A stretch of 64,000 nt of DNA, from the NCBI GenBank assembly GCA_016219185.1, contig JACRBZ010000078.1, positions 68,810 through 132,809 on the forward strand. Reading direction: 5' to 3'. The stretch is from Deltaproteobacteria bacterium. GTDB taxonomy: Bacteria; Desulfobacterota; Desulfobacteria; Desulfobacterales; Desulfatirhabdiaceae. Below are positions 26,876 through 36,132 of the stretch, piece after piece. Below the pieces are notes generated by a model, which saw nothing but the letters and a program-made list of their open reading frames with translations, searched no databases and had not been told where the DNA came from. Numbering within the stretch: position 1 is the first letter of the stretch; every line of letters starts with the position of its first letter. Position numbers and translations under genes: made by a program.

Positions 26876-27946
26876 TTATCCTCTGAAGAAAATTCGAGTG
26901 ATATCATTGTAAAACACGAGAATCATCAACAGGGCCAGCGCGGCAATGCCGATCTGCTGGGCCAGTTCCCGGACGCGAATGCTTAGTGGGCGCCGGATGA
27001 CCGCTTCGATCAAGAAGAAGAACAAATGGCCCCCGTCCAGCACGGGGATGGGCAGAAAATTGAGAATGCCGAGATTGATGCTGAGAAGGGCAATAAAAAA
27101 TATCAGGCTGGCCACGCCTTCCTTGGCCTGTTGTCCGGCCATTTCCGCAATCATGATGGGTCCGCCCAGGGTCTTGGTGGACACGGTTCCCTGAATCAGC
27201 TTGATGATGCTGAGAGCCGTCATCTCCGCAATTTTATAGGTTTGCACCAGGCTTTCCGATAAGGCTTCGGTTGCGCTCATCTTTCGAATCCGGGAATCTC
27301 CGGATGACATCACGCCGATCACATACCGGTCAACGGGTTCCCCGAAAAGATTTTTAGTGGGTTTCGATTGAGGGGTCACCACGATCTCAAGGGGCTGGCC
27401 CTGCCTGAGAATGGACAGGGTCAGATCCCGCCCCTGACTGGAGGCAATCATTCCGGCCATCGTTTCCCAACTGTCAACGGTCCGTCCATTGATGGCCGTA
27501 ACCCTGTCGTTTGTCTGAATCCCGGCCTGAGCGGCAGGGGAATCGGTGTCTATTTTTCCGATCACGGGATTGAGAATGGGGATACCGGTGATGAGAAAAA
27601 GGCCGAAAAAAATAACCACGGCCAGGAGCAGATTGGAAAAAGGGCCGGCAGCGACAATCAGAAAGCGATGGAGAAGCGGCTTGTGGTTGAAGGACAGGGG
27701 AATGTCTTCCGGCAGAATTTCGGCATCGGGTTCATCCCCGACCATCTTGACGTAGCCGCCCAGCGGAATTGCCGAAAGCCGATAGTCCGTAATGCCGATG
27801 GTCCTGCCGGCGATTCGCGGTCCAAACCCCAGGGAGAATTTAAGGACTCCCACGCCGAAAAATCTAGCCACCAGAAAATGGCCGAACTCATGCACCAGGA
27901 TCAGGACGCTGAGCACTACGATAAATGAAATGATATTGGTTGTCAT
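26876..27946 (-). CDS. rseP: RseP-type site-2 metalloprotease
   Basis: 356 residues from ATG 27946. The first transmembrane helix carries the zinc-binding HEFGH; the second metal site appears as VLDGGHLFFF in the penultimate helix. A single PDZ domain (VIGKIDTDSPAAQAGIQTNDRV) lies between. Four hydrophobic segments are visible. It cuts membrane-embedded substrates such as anti-sigma factors or signal-peptide remnants. An in-frame ATG at 27991 overlaps dxr's end by 20 bases, but TTNIISFIVVLSVLILVHEFGH is the usual N-terminus and AAGAGG lies between the two. It follows dxr in the envelope/isoprenoid cluster. Confidence 0.93.
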   Translation of the reverse strand: MTTNIISFIVVLSVLILVHEFGHFLVARFFGVGVLKFSLGFGPRIAGRTIGITDYRLSAIPLGGYVKMVGDEPDAEILPEDIPLSFNHKPLLHRFLIVAAGPFSNLLLAVVIFFGLFLITGIPILNPVIGKIDTDSPAAQAGIQTNDRVTAINGRTVDSWETMAGMIASSQGRDLTLSILRQGQPLEIVVTPQSKPTKNLFGEPVDRYVIGVMSSGDSRIRKMSATEALSESLVQTYKIAEMTALSIIKLIQGTVSTKTLGGPIMIAEMAGQQAKEGVASLIFFIALLSINLGILNFLPIPVLDGGHLFFFLIEAVIRRPLSIRVRELAQQIGIAALALLMILVFYNDITRIFFRG

Positions 27947-27971
27947 AATGATTTTTTTAAACGGGTTCCTC

Positions 27972-29135
27972 TTATTTGCATAATTTTTCAACAGCCGCGG
28001 TTGCGGCAGCCCTTGCCCAGGAATCCGAGCCCAGTATTTCGTCCAGACCCGGGGATGTGAAAACCGTGTGCCGGTCCATCGTGTTCCGAATGATTCCCGG
28101 GATGTCGGAAAAACCTATTTTTCCATCCAGGAACGCCTGAACCGCAATCTCATTGGATGCGTTCAGTACGGCGGGCAGTGTTTCACCGACATCGCAGGCA
28201 ATGCAGGCAAGCTTGAGACAGGGAAATTTATCCATGTCCGGGGTTTCAAATGTCAGGGCGCCGATCCGGGGGAAATCCGGCAGGGCTTGTCCCAGCGGAA
28301 GTCGTTCCGGATAAGACAGTGCGTATGAAATGGCGGTTTTCATGTCCGGTATTCCCATCTGCGCCATAACCGATCCGTCCTGAAACGCTACCATGGAATG
28401 TATCACACTTTGGGGATGAATGACAACATCGATCCGGTTTCGGGAAAGCCCGAACAAATGATGCGCCTCAATCACCTCAAGGCCTTTATTCATCAGGGTG
28501 GCTGAATCAATGCTGATTTTTTTTCCCATCTCCCAGTTGGGGTGGGAAAGGGCATCTGAAACCGTGATGCCGGAAAATTCATTCATCGGCTTATGGCGAA
28601 ACGGGCCTCCGGAGCAGGTCAGTATCAGCTTTTCGACGGCCTTGCTGTCACTGCCCTGAAGACACTGAAAAATCGCGCTATGCTCACTGTCTATGGGAAG
28701 AATTCGGATTTTTCGTTCCGCTGCCAGGCCCATCACCAGATCTCCGGCCATGACCAGGGTTTCCTTGTTGGCAAGGGCAATCTCTTTACCGGCGGAGATG
28801 GCATCCAGAACCGGAATAAGGCCTGCCGCTCCCACCATTGCGCCCACCACCAGGGTGACTGAATCAAGCGTGGCAGCGGCTTTTAACCCGTCAGAACCGG
28901 ATAGGATATCGATGTTGAGTCCGGCCGGCAGCAACTCAGAGAGCTTTTGTGCCGAGTTTGGATCAAAAACCACTGCCATTTCGGGCTGAAACCTTTGGAT
29001 CTGTTCGGCAAGAAGAGTGATGCTGGATCTGGCAACAAGGGCTTTGACACGGAACAGTTCGGGAAACTGTTCCACAATGCGGAGGGTATTTTGACCAATA
29101 GAGCCCGTTGACCCGAGTATACAAAGGGATTTCAT
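27972..29135 (-). CDS. dxr: 1-deoxy-D-xylulose-5-phosphate reductoisomerase
   Basis: 387 residues. The NADPH-binding GSTGSIG motif lies at residues 8-14. The metal- and substrate-binding segments ILPIDSEHSAIFQCL and SIDSATLMNKGLEVIEA are intact. It catalyses the committed step of the MEP isoprenoid pathway (DXP to MEP). It is encoded 24 bases after cdsA and before rseP, the common uppS-cdsA-dxr-rseP order that links undecaprenyl carriers, phospholipid and membrane protease genes. Confidence 0.96.
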   Translation of the reverse strand: MKSLCILGSTGSIGQNTLRIVEQFPELFRVKALVARSSITLLAEQIQRFQPEMAVVFDPNSAQKLSELLPAGLNIDILSGSDGLKAAATLDSVTLVVGAMVGAAGLIPVLDAISAGKEIALANKETLVMAGDLVMGLAAERKIRILPIDSEHSAIFQCLQGSDSKAVEKLILTCSGGPFRHKPMNEFSGITVSDALSHPNWEMGKKISIDSATLMNKGLEVIEAHHLFGLSRNRIDVVIHPQSVIHSMVAFQDGSVMAQMGIPDMKTAISYALSYPERLPLGQALPDFPRIGALTFETPDMDKFPCLKLACIACDVGETLPAVLNASNEIAVQAFLDGKIGFSDIPGIIRNTMDRHTVFTSPGLDEILGSDSWARAAATAAVEKLCK

Positions 29136-29159
29136 AATAATCCACTGATTCCAAGGAAG

Positions 29160-29984
29160 TTAGTAGAGAATGTATTCTTTGAAAATGAGTGCAACCGGCG
29201 CGGCAAAGAGCAGCGCATCGATCCGGTCAAGCATTCCCCCGTGACCGGGCAACAACGTGCCGGAATCCTTGATCTGCACCGATCGTTTCAAGGCAGACTC
29301 GTACAGATCGCCGATTTGTCCGGCTGCGCCGATGAGAAGAAACATGACCCCGCACGCTGCCCAGGGAAGCAATGGGAAAAACACGGCCTTGATGATCCCG
29401 CCGATCAATAGGTTGGCGCAGAGTCCGCCGATGGAGCCTTCAATGGTTTTCTTGGGGCTGACCGACGGGCAGAGTTTGTGGCGACCCAGATACGTACCCG
29501 CGTAATAGGCCCCGATGTCCCCTGCAAAAACAATTGCCAGAAGGAAGAAAATCCACGGAATACCGGCATCCGTATTGCGAATGCGGATAAGAGCGGCAAT
29601 CAAAACCGGAATATACACCATTCCCTGAACCTGCATGGCAACCGCATCCACGATGGCGGGGTCGGTTTTGTAACGGGGCAATAAAAAAAAGCCGCACAAC
29701 AGAAAATTAATGGCGATGACAGCCAGAATAAGCGCTGCCGAATTGGAATATGCCGCCCAGATTATGGCCAGTCCGCTGAAATACCCTGAAATGGCCAGTG
29801 GCGGGTAAATGTCTCTGTCGTTTCTGCCGAGGGCCATTTGAAAATATTCCCGTAGCGACAGCAAACAGACCAGAGCGATCACGAGTGCAAACATGATGGG
29901 GCTGCCCCAGCCAAGCCAGAAAATCAGGAACGGGAGCGCCGTAAGGCCCGTTAACCAGCGTTTGACATGAGAGGAAAGGGTCAT
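29160..29984 (-). CDS. cdsA: Phosphatidate cytidylyltransferase
   Basis: 274 residues, about seven to eight hydrophobic segments, and the C-terminal signature SPKKTIEGSIGG ... SALKRSVQIKDSGTLLPGHGGMLDRIDALLF of CdsA. It makes CDP-diacylglycerol, the branch point of phospholipid synthesis, in the inner membrane. The start ATG 29984 overlaps the uppS stop by 4 bases (ATGA), so the two are translationally coupled. Confidence 0.95.
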   Translation of the reverse strand: MTLSSHVKRWLTGLTALPFLIFWLGWGSPIMFALVIALVCLLSLREYFQMALGRNDRDIYPPLAISGYFSGLAIIWAAYSNSAALILAVIAINFLLCGFFLLPRYKTDPAIVDAVAMQVQGMVYIPVLIAALIRIRNTDAGIPWIFFLLAIVFAGDIGAYYAGTYLGRHKLCPSVSPKKTIEGSIGGLCANLLIGGIIKAVFFPLLPWAACGVMFLLIGAAGQIGDLYESALKRSVQIKDSGTLLPGHGGMLDRIDALLFAAPVALIFKEYILY

Positions 29985-30772
29985 GCGTTTCCGAATCTGC
30001 GTTCGCGCTGTTGATAGTCTTTTAAGATATCCAGATATTCATTCCGTGAAAAATCAGGCCACAGGGTTTTGGTGATATGAAGTTCTGAATAGGCGATCTG
30101 CCAGAGAAGAAAATTGCTGATCCGCATTTCCCCACTGGTTCGAATCAGCAGGTCCGGGTCCGGAAGATTGTGCGTATACAGGTGAGCGGAAACGGTTTCT
30201 TCGGTGATGGATTGGGGATCCAGGCTGCCGGCTCTGGCTTTTTCCGCCAGAATTCGGGTCATTCGAACAATTTCCGCACGGCCGCCATAACTCAGCGCCA
30301 GATTCAACACCATTCCAGGATTATGTCGGGTGGCCTCAAGGGTCTGAAATAGCACATCCCGGACATCCTGAGGGAGCCGCTCAATCTGGCCAATGGCATT
30401 CAGCCGAATGCCATTGGCCATCATGATGGGTTTTTCAGACTCAAGAAATTTTTTTAAAAGAGACATCAAGGCAGACACTTCAATGGCAGAGCGCTGCCAG
30501 TTTTCCGTGGAAAAAGCATACAGGGTCAATGTTTGTATGCCGATTTCCCGGCTGGCGGTGACAATGGTTCGAACCGTCTCCGCCCCTCTTTCATGTCCGT
30601 GAATCCGGTTGAGCAGGCGCTGTTTGGCCCACCGGCCGTTTCCATCCATGATAATGGCGACATGAGCCGGCAGACGTTGAAGGTCAATCCCTTTTTCCAG
30701 GGCAACAACCTCAACGGGCGGCAGTTTAGAATTCAAGGATTTCTTTCTCTTTTTCGCTATAGATGGCGTCAA
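29981..30772 (-). CDS. uppS: Isoprenyl (undecaprenyl diphosphate) synthase
   Basis: 263 residues. HVAIIMDGNGRWAKQR holds the catalytic Asp and diphosphate-binding loop; LTLYAFSTENW and DLLIRTSGEMRISNFLLWQ are the other signatures. It lengthens farnesyl diphosphate to the C55 lipid carrier for peptidoglycan and O-antigen. The frame opens at ATG 30772 inside frr (47-base overlap). A TTG at 30736 would give a shorter overlap and a length nearer to the family norm (~250), so the exact N-terminus is open. Confidence 0.93.
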   Translation of the reverse strand: MTPSIAKKRKKSLNSKLPPVEVVALEKGIDLQRLPAHVAIIMDGNGRWAKQRLLNRIHGHERGAETVRTIVTASREIGIQTLTLYAFSTENWQRSAIEVSALMSLLKKFLESEKPIMMANGIRLNAIGQIERLPQDVRDVLFQTLEATRHNPGMVLNLALSYGGRAEIVRMTRILAEKARAGSLDPQSITEETVSAHLYTHNLPDPDLLIRTSGEMRISNFLLWQIAYSELHITKTLWPDFSRNEYLDILKDYQQRERRFGNA

Positions 30773-31292
30773 GCATTTTAATGTAATCGTCGGTGATTTT
30801 CTGGATTTGATCCTGGCCCTTGAACGCCTCGTCTTCGGAGATCACCCCGTCTTTTTTCGATCCCTTGATCAGTTCATTGGAATCCCTGCGAATATTGCGG
30901 ATGGCCACTTTGTGCTCTTCGCTCATTTTATGGATAATCTTCACCAGACTTTTACGCCGGTCCGCGGTAAGGGGAGGGATGGAGATTCGAATCACTTTGC
31001 CATCATTGGATGGCGTCAGCCCCAGGTCTGATTTCAGAATGGCTTTTTCAATTTCCTTGATGACCGATACATCCCAGGGTTGAATCGTAATGAGGCGGCT
31101 TTCCGGAACGGAAAGTGAAGCCATCTGACTGAGCTGAGTCAGCGTGCCGTAATAATCCACCCGAATGCCGTCCAGGATGGATAACGACGCACGACCGGTT
31201 CGAACCCGCTTGAAATCGTTTTTCAGAGCTGCCAGGGATTTGTTCATTGCATCTTTGGTTTCTTGACAAATGGATTCAATCATGGGGTTCAC
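30726..31292 (-). CDS. frr: Ribosome recycling factor
   Basis: 188 residues, the standard length. RVRTGRASLSILDGIRVDYYG and IRISIPPLTADRRKSLVK are the family's conserved segments of the triple-helix bundle and hinge. With EF-G it splits post-termination ribosomes. Located 79 bases after pyrH, before uppS, as in most bacteria. Confidence 0.97.
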   Translation of the reverse strand: MNPMIESICQETKDAMNKSLAALKNDFKRVRTGRASLSILDGIRVDYYGTLTQLSQMASLSVPESRLITIQPWDVSVIKEIEKAILKSDLGLTPSNDGKVIRISIPPLTADRRKSLVKIIHKMSEEHKVAIRNIRRDSNELIKGSKKDGVISEDEAFKGQDQIQKITDDYIKMLDAIYSEKEKEILEF

Positions 31293-31371
31293 CTTTTTTT
31301 ATCAGGGGTCGGAAAACAGGAGTCAGTAGTCAATGGAATCGTTTGACGGATGTTAAACGGTGAATTGAAAT

Positions 31372-32088
31372 TCAGTTGCAGATCCGGGTGCCCACGTCAT
31401 CTCCGCAGACCACTTTTCTGATGTTTCCCGGACTGTGGAGATTGAATACGGCCAGGGGAAGCTGGTTATCCATCGCCAGTGAGATCGCCGTCATATCCAT
31501 GACTTTCAGTTGTCGTTCCAGCACTTCCATGTAACTGATCGTTTTAATAAACCGGGCATCCTTGTTCTTAACCGGGTCGGCATCGTAGATTCCGTCCACT
31601 TTGGTCGCTTTTAAGAGGATTTCAGCATGGATTTCCTGGGCCCGCAAGGCAGCGGCGGTATCGGTGGTAAAATACGGACTTCCGGTTCCGGCGGCAAAAA
31701 TAACGGCCCGTCCTTTTTCAAGGTGGCGAACCGCTCTTCGAACAATGAACGGTTCCGCAACCTCATGCATGGATATGGCGGTCTGGACCCTTGTCTGAAC
31801 ACCTTTGCGTTCCAGCGCATCCTGAAGGGCAATGCTGTTGATAACAGTGGCCAGCATTCCCATGTGGTCGGCGGAAGTTCTGTCCATTCCAAAGGAACTG
31901 GCGGCAATTCCCCGGAAAATATTGCCGCCACCGACCACGATTGCAACCTGAACTCCGATGTCAATGACGGACCGGATTTCATCCGCCACGTATTTGATCA
32001 TATCCGGATCAATGCCGAACCCCTGATTTCCGATGAGGGCTTCGCCACTCAGCTTGAGAAGGATTCGTTTGTAGAGCGGTTGTTTCAA
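31372..32088 (-). CDS. pyrH: UMP kinase
   Basis: 238 residues of the amino-acid-kinase fold: ILLKLSGEALIG at the N-terminus, VVGGGNIFRG for phosphate binding and TDTAAALRAQEI near the nucleotide site. It phosphorylates UMP to UDP and normally forms a GTP-activated hexamer. It begins only 4 bases after the tsf stop, so the two are probably coupled. Confidence 0.97.
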   Translation of the reverse strand: MKQPLYKRILLKLSGEALIGNQGFGIDPDMIKYVADEIRSVIDIGVQVAIVVGGGNIFRGIAASSFGMDRTSADHMGMLATVINSIALQDALERKGVQTRVQTAISMHEVAEPFIVRRAVRHLEKGRAVIFAAGTGSPYFTTDTAAALRAQEIHAEILLKATKVDGIYDADPVKNKDARFIKTISYMEVLERQLKVMDMTAISLAMDNQLPLAVFNLHSPGNIRKVVCGDDVGTRICN

Positions 32089-32092
32089 GGAG

Positions 32093-32689
32093 TTATTCTC
32101 CTACCTGGAATCTCACAAAACGTTTAATGGTGATGTTCTCGCCGATTTTGGCAATCTGTTCATGAATCAGGTCGGCAACGGAGACATTGGGGTCGCGGAC
32201 ATATCCCTGGTTGAGCAGGCAGCTTTCTTTATAGAATTTGCTCAGTTTGCCCTCAGCAATTTTATCAATCATTTGTTCGGGTTTGCCCATGGCGCGAACC
32301 TGATCCCGGTAAATCTCCATTTCCTTTTCAACCACTTCCTTGGGAACATCGTCCTGAGAAATGGATACGGGATTGGTGGCTGCGATGTGCATGGCGATAT
32401 TTCTGGCAAACTGGACGAAGTCTTCATTCTTGGCCACAAAATCGGTTTCACAGTTGACCTCAACCATGACGCCAAGTTTGCCGCCGGTATGAATGTAGGT
32501 TTGAATGGTTCCTTCGGACATGGCCCTGCCGGCTCTTTTGGCTGCTGTTGCAAGCCCTTTTTTTCTGAGAAAATCGATGGCTTTGTTGATATCGCCATCG
32601 CTTTGTTTCAGCGCTTCCTTGCAATCCATCATTCCGGCCGCGGTTTTATCCCGCAGTTCCTTAACGGTTGATGCACTAATAGTGGTCAT
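32093..32689 (-). CDS. tsf: Elongation factor Ts, short form
   Basis: 198 residues. The N-terminal UBA-like part has KELRDKTAAGMMDCKEAL, and the core contains VEVNCETDFVAKNEDF, the EF-Tu contact region (TDFVAKN). At ~200 residues it is the single-core type found in thermophiles and deltaproteobacteria, lacking the second subdomain of the ~280-residue E. coli form. It exchanges GDP on EF-Tu. Located 74 bases after rpsB. Confidence 0.96.
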   Translation of the reverse strand: MTTISASTVKELRDKTAAGMMDCKEALKQSDGDINKAIDFLRKKGLATAAKRAGRAMSEGTIQTYIHTGGKLGVMVEVNCETDFVAKNEDFVQFARNIAMHIAATNPVSISQDDVPKEVVEKEMEIYRDQVRAMGKPEQMIDKIAEGKLSKFYKESCLLNQGYVRDPNVSVADLIHEQIAKIGENITIKRFVRFQVGE

Positions 32690-32763
32690 GATGTTTGTTC
32701 TCCCATCTTATTTGCTGAATCCCAAAAAGGGATGTTACTTTAGTTTTGACTTTTTCGAGTTCA

Positions 32764-33636
32764 TCACACTTCGCTGTCGTCTTCTTCATCTATCGCATCA
32801 TACTTGGATGATGCCTTCTTGATGATTTCAACGACCGGGCCATCTGCTCCGTCTGAAATCACTTTGCGTTCGCCGGTTTTCATATCCGAACCGGCCGCGC
32901 TCATCTCGGATTCATCAATGGCTTTGTCCGAATCGGCCTGTTTTTTCTCGGCATAACGCTGCTGGCCTTCGAGACAGGCATCGGCGATTTTGGAAGTGAG
33001 CAGGCGAATGGACCGAATGGCGTCATCATTTCCCGGAATCAGGTAATCGATCTCGTCCGGATCGCAGTTGGTATCCGCAATTGCGATGATGGGGATTCGA
33101 AGTCTTCGTCCTTCGCGGACGGCGATGGCTTCATTCTTGGAATCCACGATAAAGATCGCACCGGGCAGCCGGGTCATGGTGCGGATACCGCCCAGAATGC
33201 TGTCCAGTTTCAGGCGCTCTTTTCCCAGTTGCTGACGCTCTTTTTTGGGATAGAGGTTGATGGATCCGTCTGTTTCAATGGTATTCAATGTGTTTAACCG
33301 GTCGATGCTTTTTTTGATCGTCTGGAAATTGGTCAGCATTCCGCCCAGCCACCGGTTGTGGATATAATACATTTCGCATCGGGTGGCTTCTTCGTAAATG
33401 GTTTCCTTGGCCTGTTTCTTTGTACCGACAAACAGGACGGATTTGCCGTTGGCTACCGTATCCACAACAAAATCATAAACATCTCTGAACATGCGGACGG
33501 TTTTTTGAAGATCAATGATATAAATTCCGTTTCTTGCTCCGAAGATAAAGGGTTTCATCTTCGGATTCCAGCGTTTGGTCTGATGGCCGAAATGAACTCC
33601 GGCTTCTAAAAGCTCTTTCATTGTAACGTAAGCCAT
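32764..33636 (-). CDS. rpsB: Ribosomal protein uS2 with acidic C-terminal extension
   Basis: 290 residues from ATG 33636, which has AAGGAG seven bases ahead; the longer frame to 33705 adds a non-homologous leader. MAYVTMKELLEAGVHFGHQTKRWNPKM, IIDLQKT and HNRWLGGMLTNFQTI are uS2 signatures. The core ends near residue 235; the last ~50 residues are low-complexity and rich in Asp, Glu, Ser and Lys, ending DEEDDSEV, an extension absent in E. coli. First gene of the rpsB-tsf-pyrH-frr set. Confidence 0.97.
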   Translation of the reverse strand: MAYVTMKELLEAGVHFGHQTKRWNPKMKPFIFGARNGIYIIDLQKTVRMFRDVYDFVVDTVANGKSVLFVGTKKQAKETIYEEATRCEMYYIHNRWLGGMLTNFQTIKKSIDRLNTLNTIETDGSINLYPKKERQQLGKERLKLDSILGGIRTMTRLPGAIFIVDSKNEAIAVREGRRLRIPIIAIADTNCDPDEIDYLIPGNDDAIRSIRLLTSKIADACLEGQQRYAEKKQADSDKAIDESEMSAAGSDMKTGERKVISDGADGPVVEIIKKASSKYDAIDEEDDSEV

Positions 33637-33827
33637 TTTACTTCTCCTTTTTTTGGTTTTGCCACCGCTCTCCTCAGCCCGGATTTCCACTTTCCACGAA
33701 AGCACCGAAAATTCGGTCAGAGAGCGTGCGAATTATTTTAAATCTTCTTTTTGTACCAAATTATTTTCGTTTTCACAAGTTAAAAACTTTCAATTTTATG
33801 AAAGCAATCAGGAGTCGGTCAATGTCA

Positions 33828-34730
33828 TCAAGTCTTGTACATGACAACGACGCGATCGTGCCCGGCATAGTCCTTAATGATTTGAAAAGGATGATAATGA
33901 CCGCAATGCTGAATCAGTTGGATCACGGCTTCCTTTTGATTGAAACCCATTTCAAGCAGGAGAACACCCTGGGGCTTCAGTAGCGGATGCGCTGAAAAGA
34001 TGATCTGTCGAATGGCGTGAAGGCCGTCTGATCGGCCATCCAGAGCCAGCAGCGGTTCAAATCGATTGACCTCGGGCTGAAGGCCGGAAATGTCTTCAGA
34101 GGGGATATATGGCGGATTCGACAGAATCATGTCAAAAACGGGCTTATTGGGTGAAAACGGATTCAGCCAGTTGCCGGCGACAAATTGAATGGCGGTTTCC
34201 AGTTGATGACGCCTGGCGTTTATTTTGGCAATATCAAGCGCTTTCAGCGAGATATCCGTTGCAATGTAGCGATATTTCGGTTGCTCGGATGCCAGGGCAA
34301 GGACAATGGCGCCGGATCCGGTACCCAGCTCCAGAACCTGTTCGGACGAATTCGGAGAAGAGTCCATGGGTTTGAGACAGCTTAAAGCGGCCTCCACGAG
34401 GGTTTCGGTATCCGGCCGGGGAATCAGAACATCCGGGTTGACCTCAAGGTCCAGGGACCAGAACTCTTTTTTACCAGTGATGTAGGCTACCGGCTCTCTG
34501 TTGACCCGTCGCTTGATCAGGGATTTGAATTCGGAGAGCTCGCTTTTTAATAAGGGCTGATCGTATCTGAGGTATAAATCAATCCGCTTCAGATTCAAAA
34601 GGGCGGCAAGGAGAATTTCGGCAGTTGCCCGGGGGCTGTCAATGCCGTGAGAAGTGAAATATCCTGTTGCCCACTTGAGCAGACTCAGGATGGTCCACTC
34701 AGCTTCCCTGGGGCCGGGAGGATTCTGCAT
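33828..34730 (-). CDS. prmC: Release factor glutamine methyltransferase
   Basis: 300 residues. An N-terminal helical domain precedes a Rossmann methyltransferase with VLELGTGSGAIVLALA (SAM loop) and DMILSNPPYIPSED, the NPPY motif that positions the glutamine of the GGQ loop. It methylates PrfA and PrfB. The start overlaps prfA by 32 bases, giving tight coupling with its substrate gene. Confidence 0.95.
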   Translation of the reverse strand: MQNPPGPREAEWTILSLLKWATGYFTSHGIDSPRATAEILLAALLNLKRIDLYLRYDQPLLKSELSEFKSLIKRRVNREPVAYITGKKEFWSLDLEVNPDVLIPRPDTETLVEAALSCLKPMDSSPNSSEQVLELGTGSGAIVLALASEQPKYRYIATDISLKALDIAKINARRHQLETAIQFVAGNWLNPFSPNKPVFDMILSNPPYIPSEDISGLQPEVNRFEPLLALDGRSDGLHAIRQIIFSAHPLLKPQGVLLLEMGFNQKEAVIQLIQHCGHYHPFQIIKDYAGHDRVVVMYKT

Positions 34731-35784
34731 TCTGGAGGGCCTGGGCCTGGTAATAAGCGGTCAACTGGTCGATGATCTCATCAATATCGCCTTGAAGAAT
34801 GGCTTCCAGTTTATAAAGGGTCAGCCCGATGCGGTGATCCGTCATGCGTCCCTGCGGGAAATTATAGGTCCGGATTCTGCCGCTTCGATCCCCGGTTCCC
34901 ACCTGGCTTTTACGATCCAGGGAGCGTTTCTCATCCTGCTCGCCAACCATTTTATCCAATAATCTGGCTCTTAAAACGGTCAAGGCTTTGGCTTTATTTT
35001 TCCATTGGGATTTTTCGTCCTGACAGGTGACCACCAGACCGGTCGCCAGGTGGGTAACCCGCACGGCCGAATCGGTTGTATTGACAGACTGTCCGCCGGG
35101 GCCGGAGGAGCGAAATACATCAAATTTGATTTCCGTGGGATCGATGTGGACTTCGACTTCCTCGGCTTCCGGAAGCACGGCAACGGTAACCGCGGAGGTA
35201 TGGATGCGACCCTGGGTTTCCGTGGAGGGAACCCGTTGAACGCGATGGGTGCCGCTTTCATATTTGAATGCGCTGTAAGCACCGTTGCCCTGAATCATGG
35301 CAACAATTTCCTTTAAGCCGCCGACACCCGTCGTGTGGTGGGTCATCACTTCAACTTTCCAGTTGCGCTTTTCAGCATACCGGCAATACATTCGAAACAG
35401 ATCTCCGGCAAAAAGACCGGCCTCTTCACCGCCGGTTCCGGCCCGGATTTCCAGGATGATGTTTTTGTCGTCATTGGGATTTTTTGGAACAAGAAGCTGT
35501 TTGATCTGCAGATCGAGCTGTTCTTTTTCGCGGCTTAACTTCTCGATTTCATCGCGAGCCATTTCCTTGATGTCCGGATCGCTGTCCGTTAACATCTCGT
35601 GGCTGTTGTCAAGATCACCGATGATTCGCTTGTATTCGCGGTAGGCTGCAACAACCTTGCTTAAGTCCGCATGCTCTTGAGCATATTTCTGGTAGAGTTC
35701 TCGATTCTGAACGGTTTTCGGGTCCGATAGAAGCTTTTCGACCTCCAGAAATCGTTTTTCAACACCTTTTAATTTGTCAAACAT
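34699..35784 (-). CDS. prfA: Peptide chain release factor 1
   Basis: 361 residues. The GGQ motif lies in FRSSGPGGQSVNTTDSAVR (~227-245), with ILEIRAGTGGEEAGLFAGDL earlier. Length matches RF1 (~360) and no frameshift site is present, unlike RF2. It terminates translation at UAA and UAG. The stop-codon recognition loop is in VPSTETQGRIH (PxT motif as PST). Confidence 0.96.
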   Translation of the reverse strand: MFDKLKGVEKRFLEVEKLLSDPKTVQNRELYQKYAQEHADLSKVVAAYREYKRIIGDLDNSHEMLTDSDPDIKEMARDEIEKLSREKEQLDLQIKQLLVPKNPNDDKNIILEIRAGTGGEEAGLFAGDLFRMYCRYAEKRNWKVEVMTHHTTGVGGLKEIVAMIQGNGAYSAFKYESGTHRVQRVPSTETQGRIHTSAVTVAVLPEAEEVEVHIDPTEIKFDVFRSSGPGGQSVNTTDSAVRVTHLATGLVVTCQDEKSQWKNKAKALTVLRARLLDKMVGEQDEKRSLDRKSQVGTGDRSGRIRTYNFPQGRMTDHRIGLTLYKLEAILQGDIDEIIDQLTAYYQAQALQNAESSRPQGS

Positions 35785-35810
35785 AACAAGTCAGGCCAAG
35801 GGCCAAGGGC

Positions 35811-35842
35811 AAAAAGAGTCAAGGAACTTGATTCGTTCCTTG
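35811..35842 (-). terminator. Intercistronic hairpin between rpmE and prfA
   Basis: CAAGGAAC and GTTCCTTG (35820-35827/35835-35842) form a perfect 8-bp stem around seven bases. On the minus strand it is followed by ACTCTTTTTG. It sits within short repeats of GGCCAAGG and AAGGCTTAAAGGC (35793-35876). It would end or weaken transcription coming from rho-rpmE before prfA. Confidence 0.6.
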
Positions 35843-35875
35843 GCTTTAAGCCTTCGGCCTTTAAGCCTTCAGCCT

Positions 35876-36082
35876 TTATTTTTGAAATTTCTCATATTTT
35901 TTGCGGAACCGTTCGATTCGGCCGGCCGTATCTACCAGTTTTTGTTTTCCGGTAAAAAACGGATGGCATTTGGAACAGATTTCCACATTAATTTCGGGCT
36001 TTGTGGATCCAACTTGAAAATTGTTGCCACAGGCACATTTGATAACCGTTTCTGCATAAGGCGGATGAATCGTCGCTTTCAT
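35876..36082 (-). CDS. rpmE: Ribosomal protein bL31 (zinc-binding form)
   Basis: 68 residues from ATG 36082. Zinc ligands are intact: CACGN (~16-20) and CSKCHPFF (~36-43), the C+ form that loses zinc or is replaced when zinc is scarce. The longer frame from 36136 starts inside rho and lacks homology. It lies 50 bases after rho and shares its transcript. Confidence 0.96.
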   Translation of the reverse strand: MKATIHPPYAETVIKCACGNNFQVGSTKPEINVEICSKCHPFFTGKQKLVDTAGRIERFRKKYEKFQK

Positions 36083-36132
36083 TACTCTGGTGAACTCCCT
36101 GTCTTGGTTGTTAATATCATGTTCCTTCAGAA

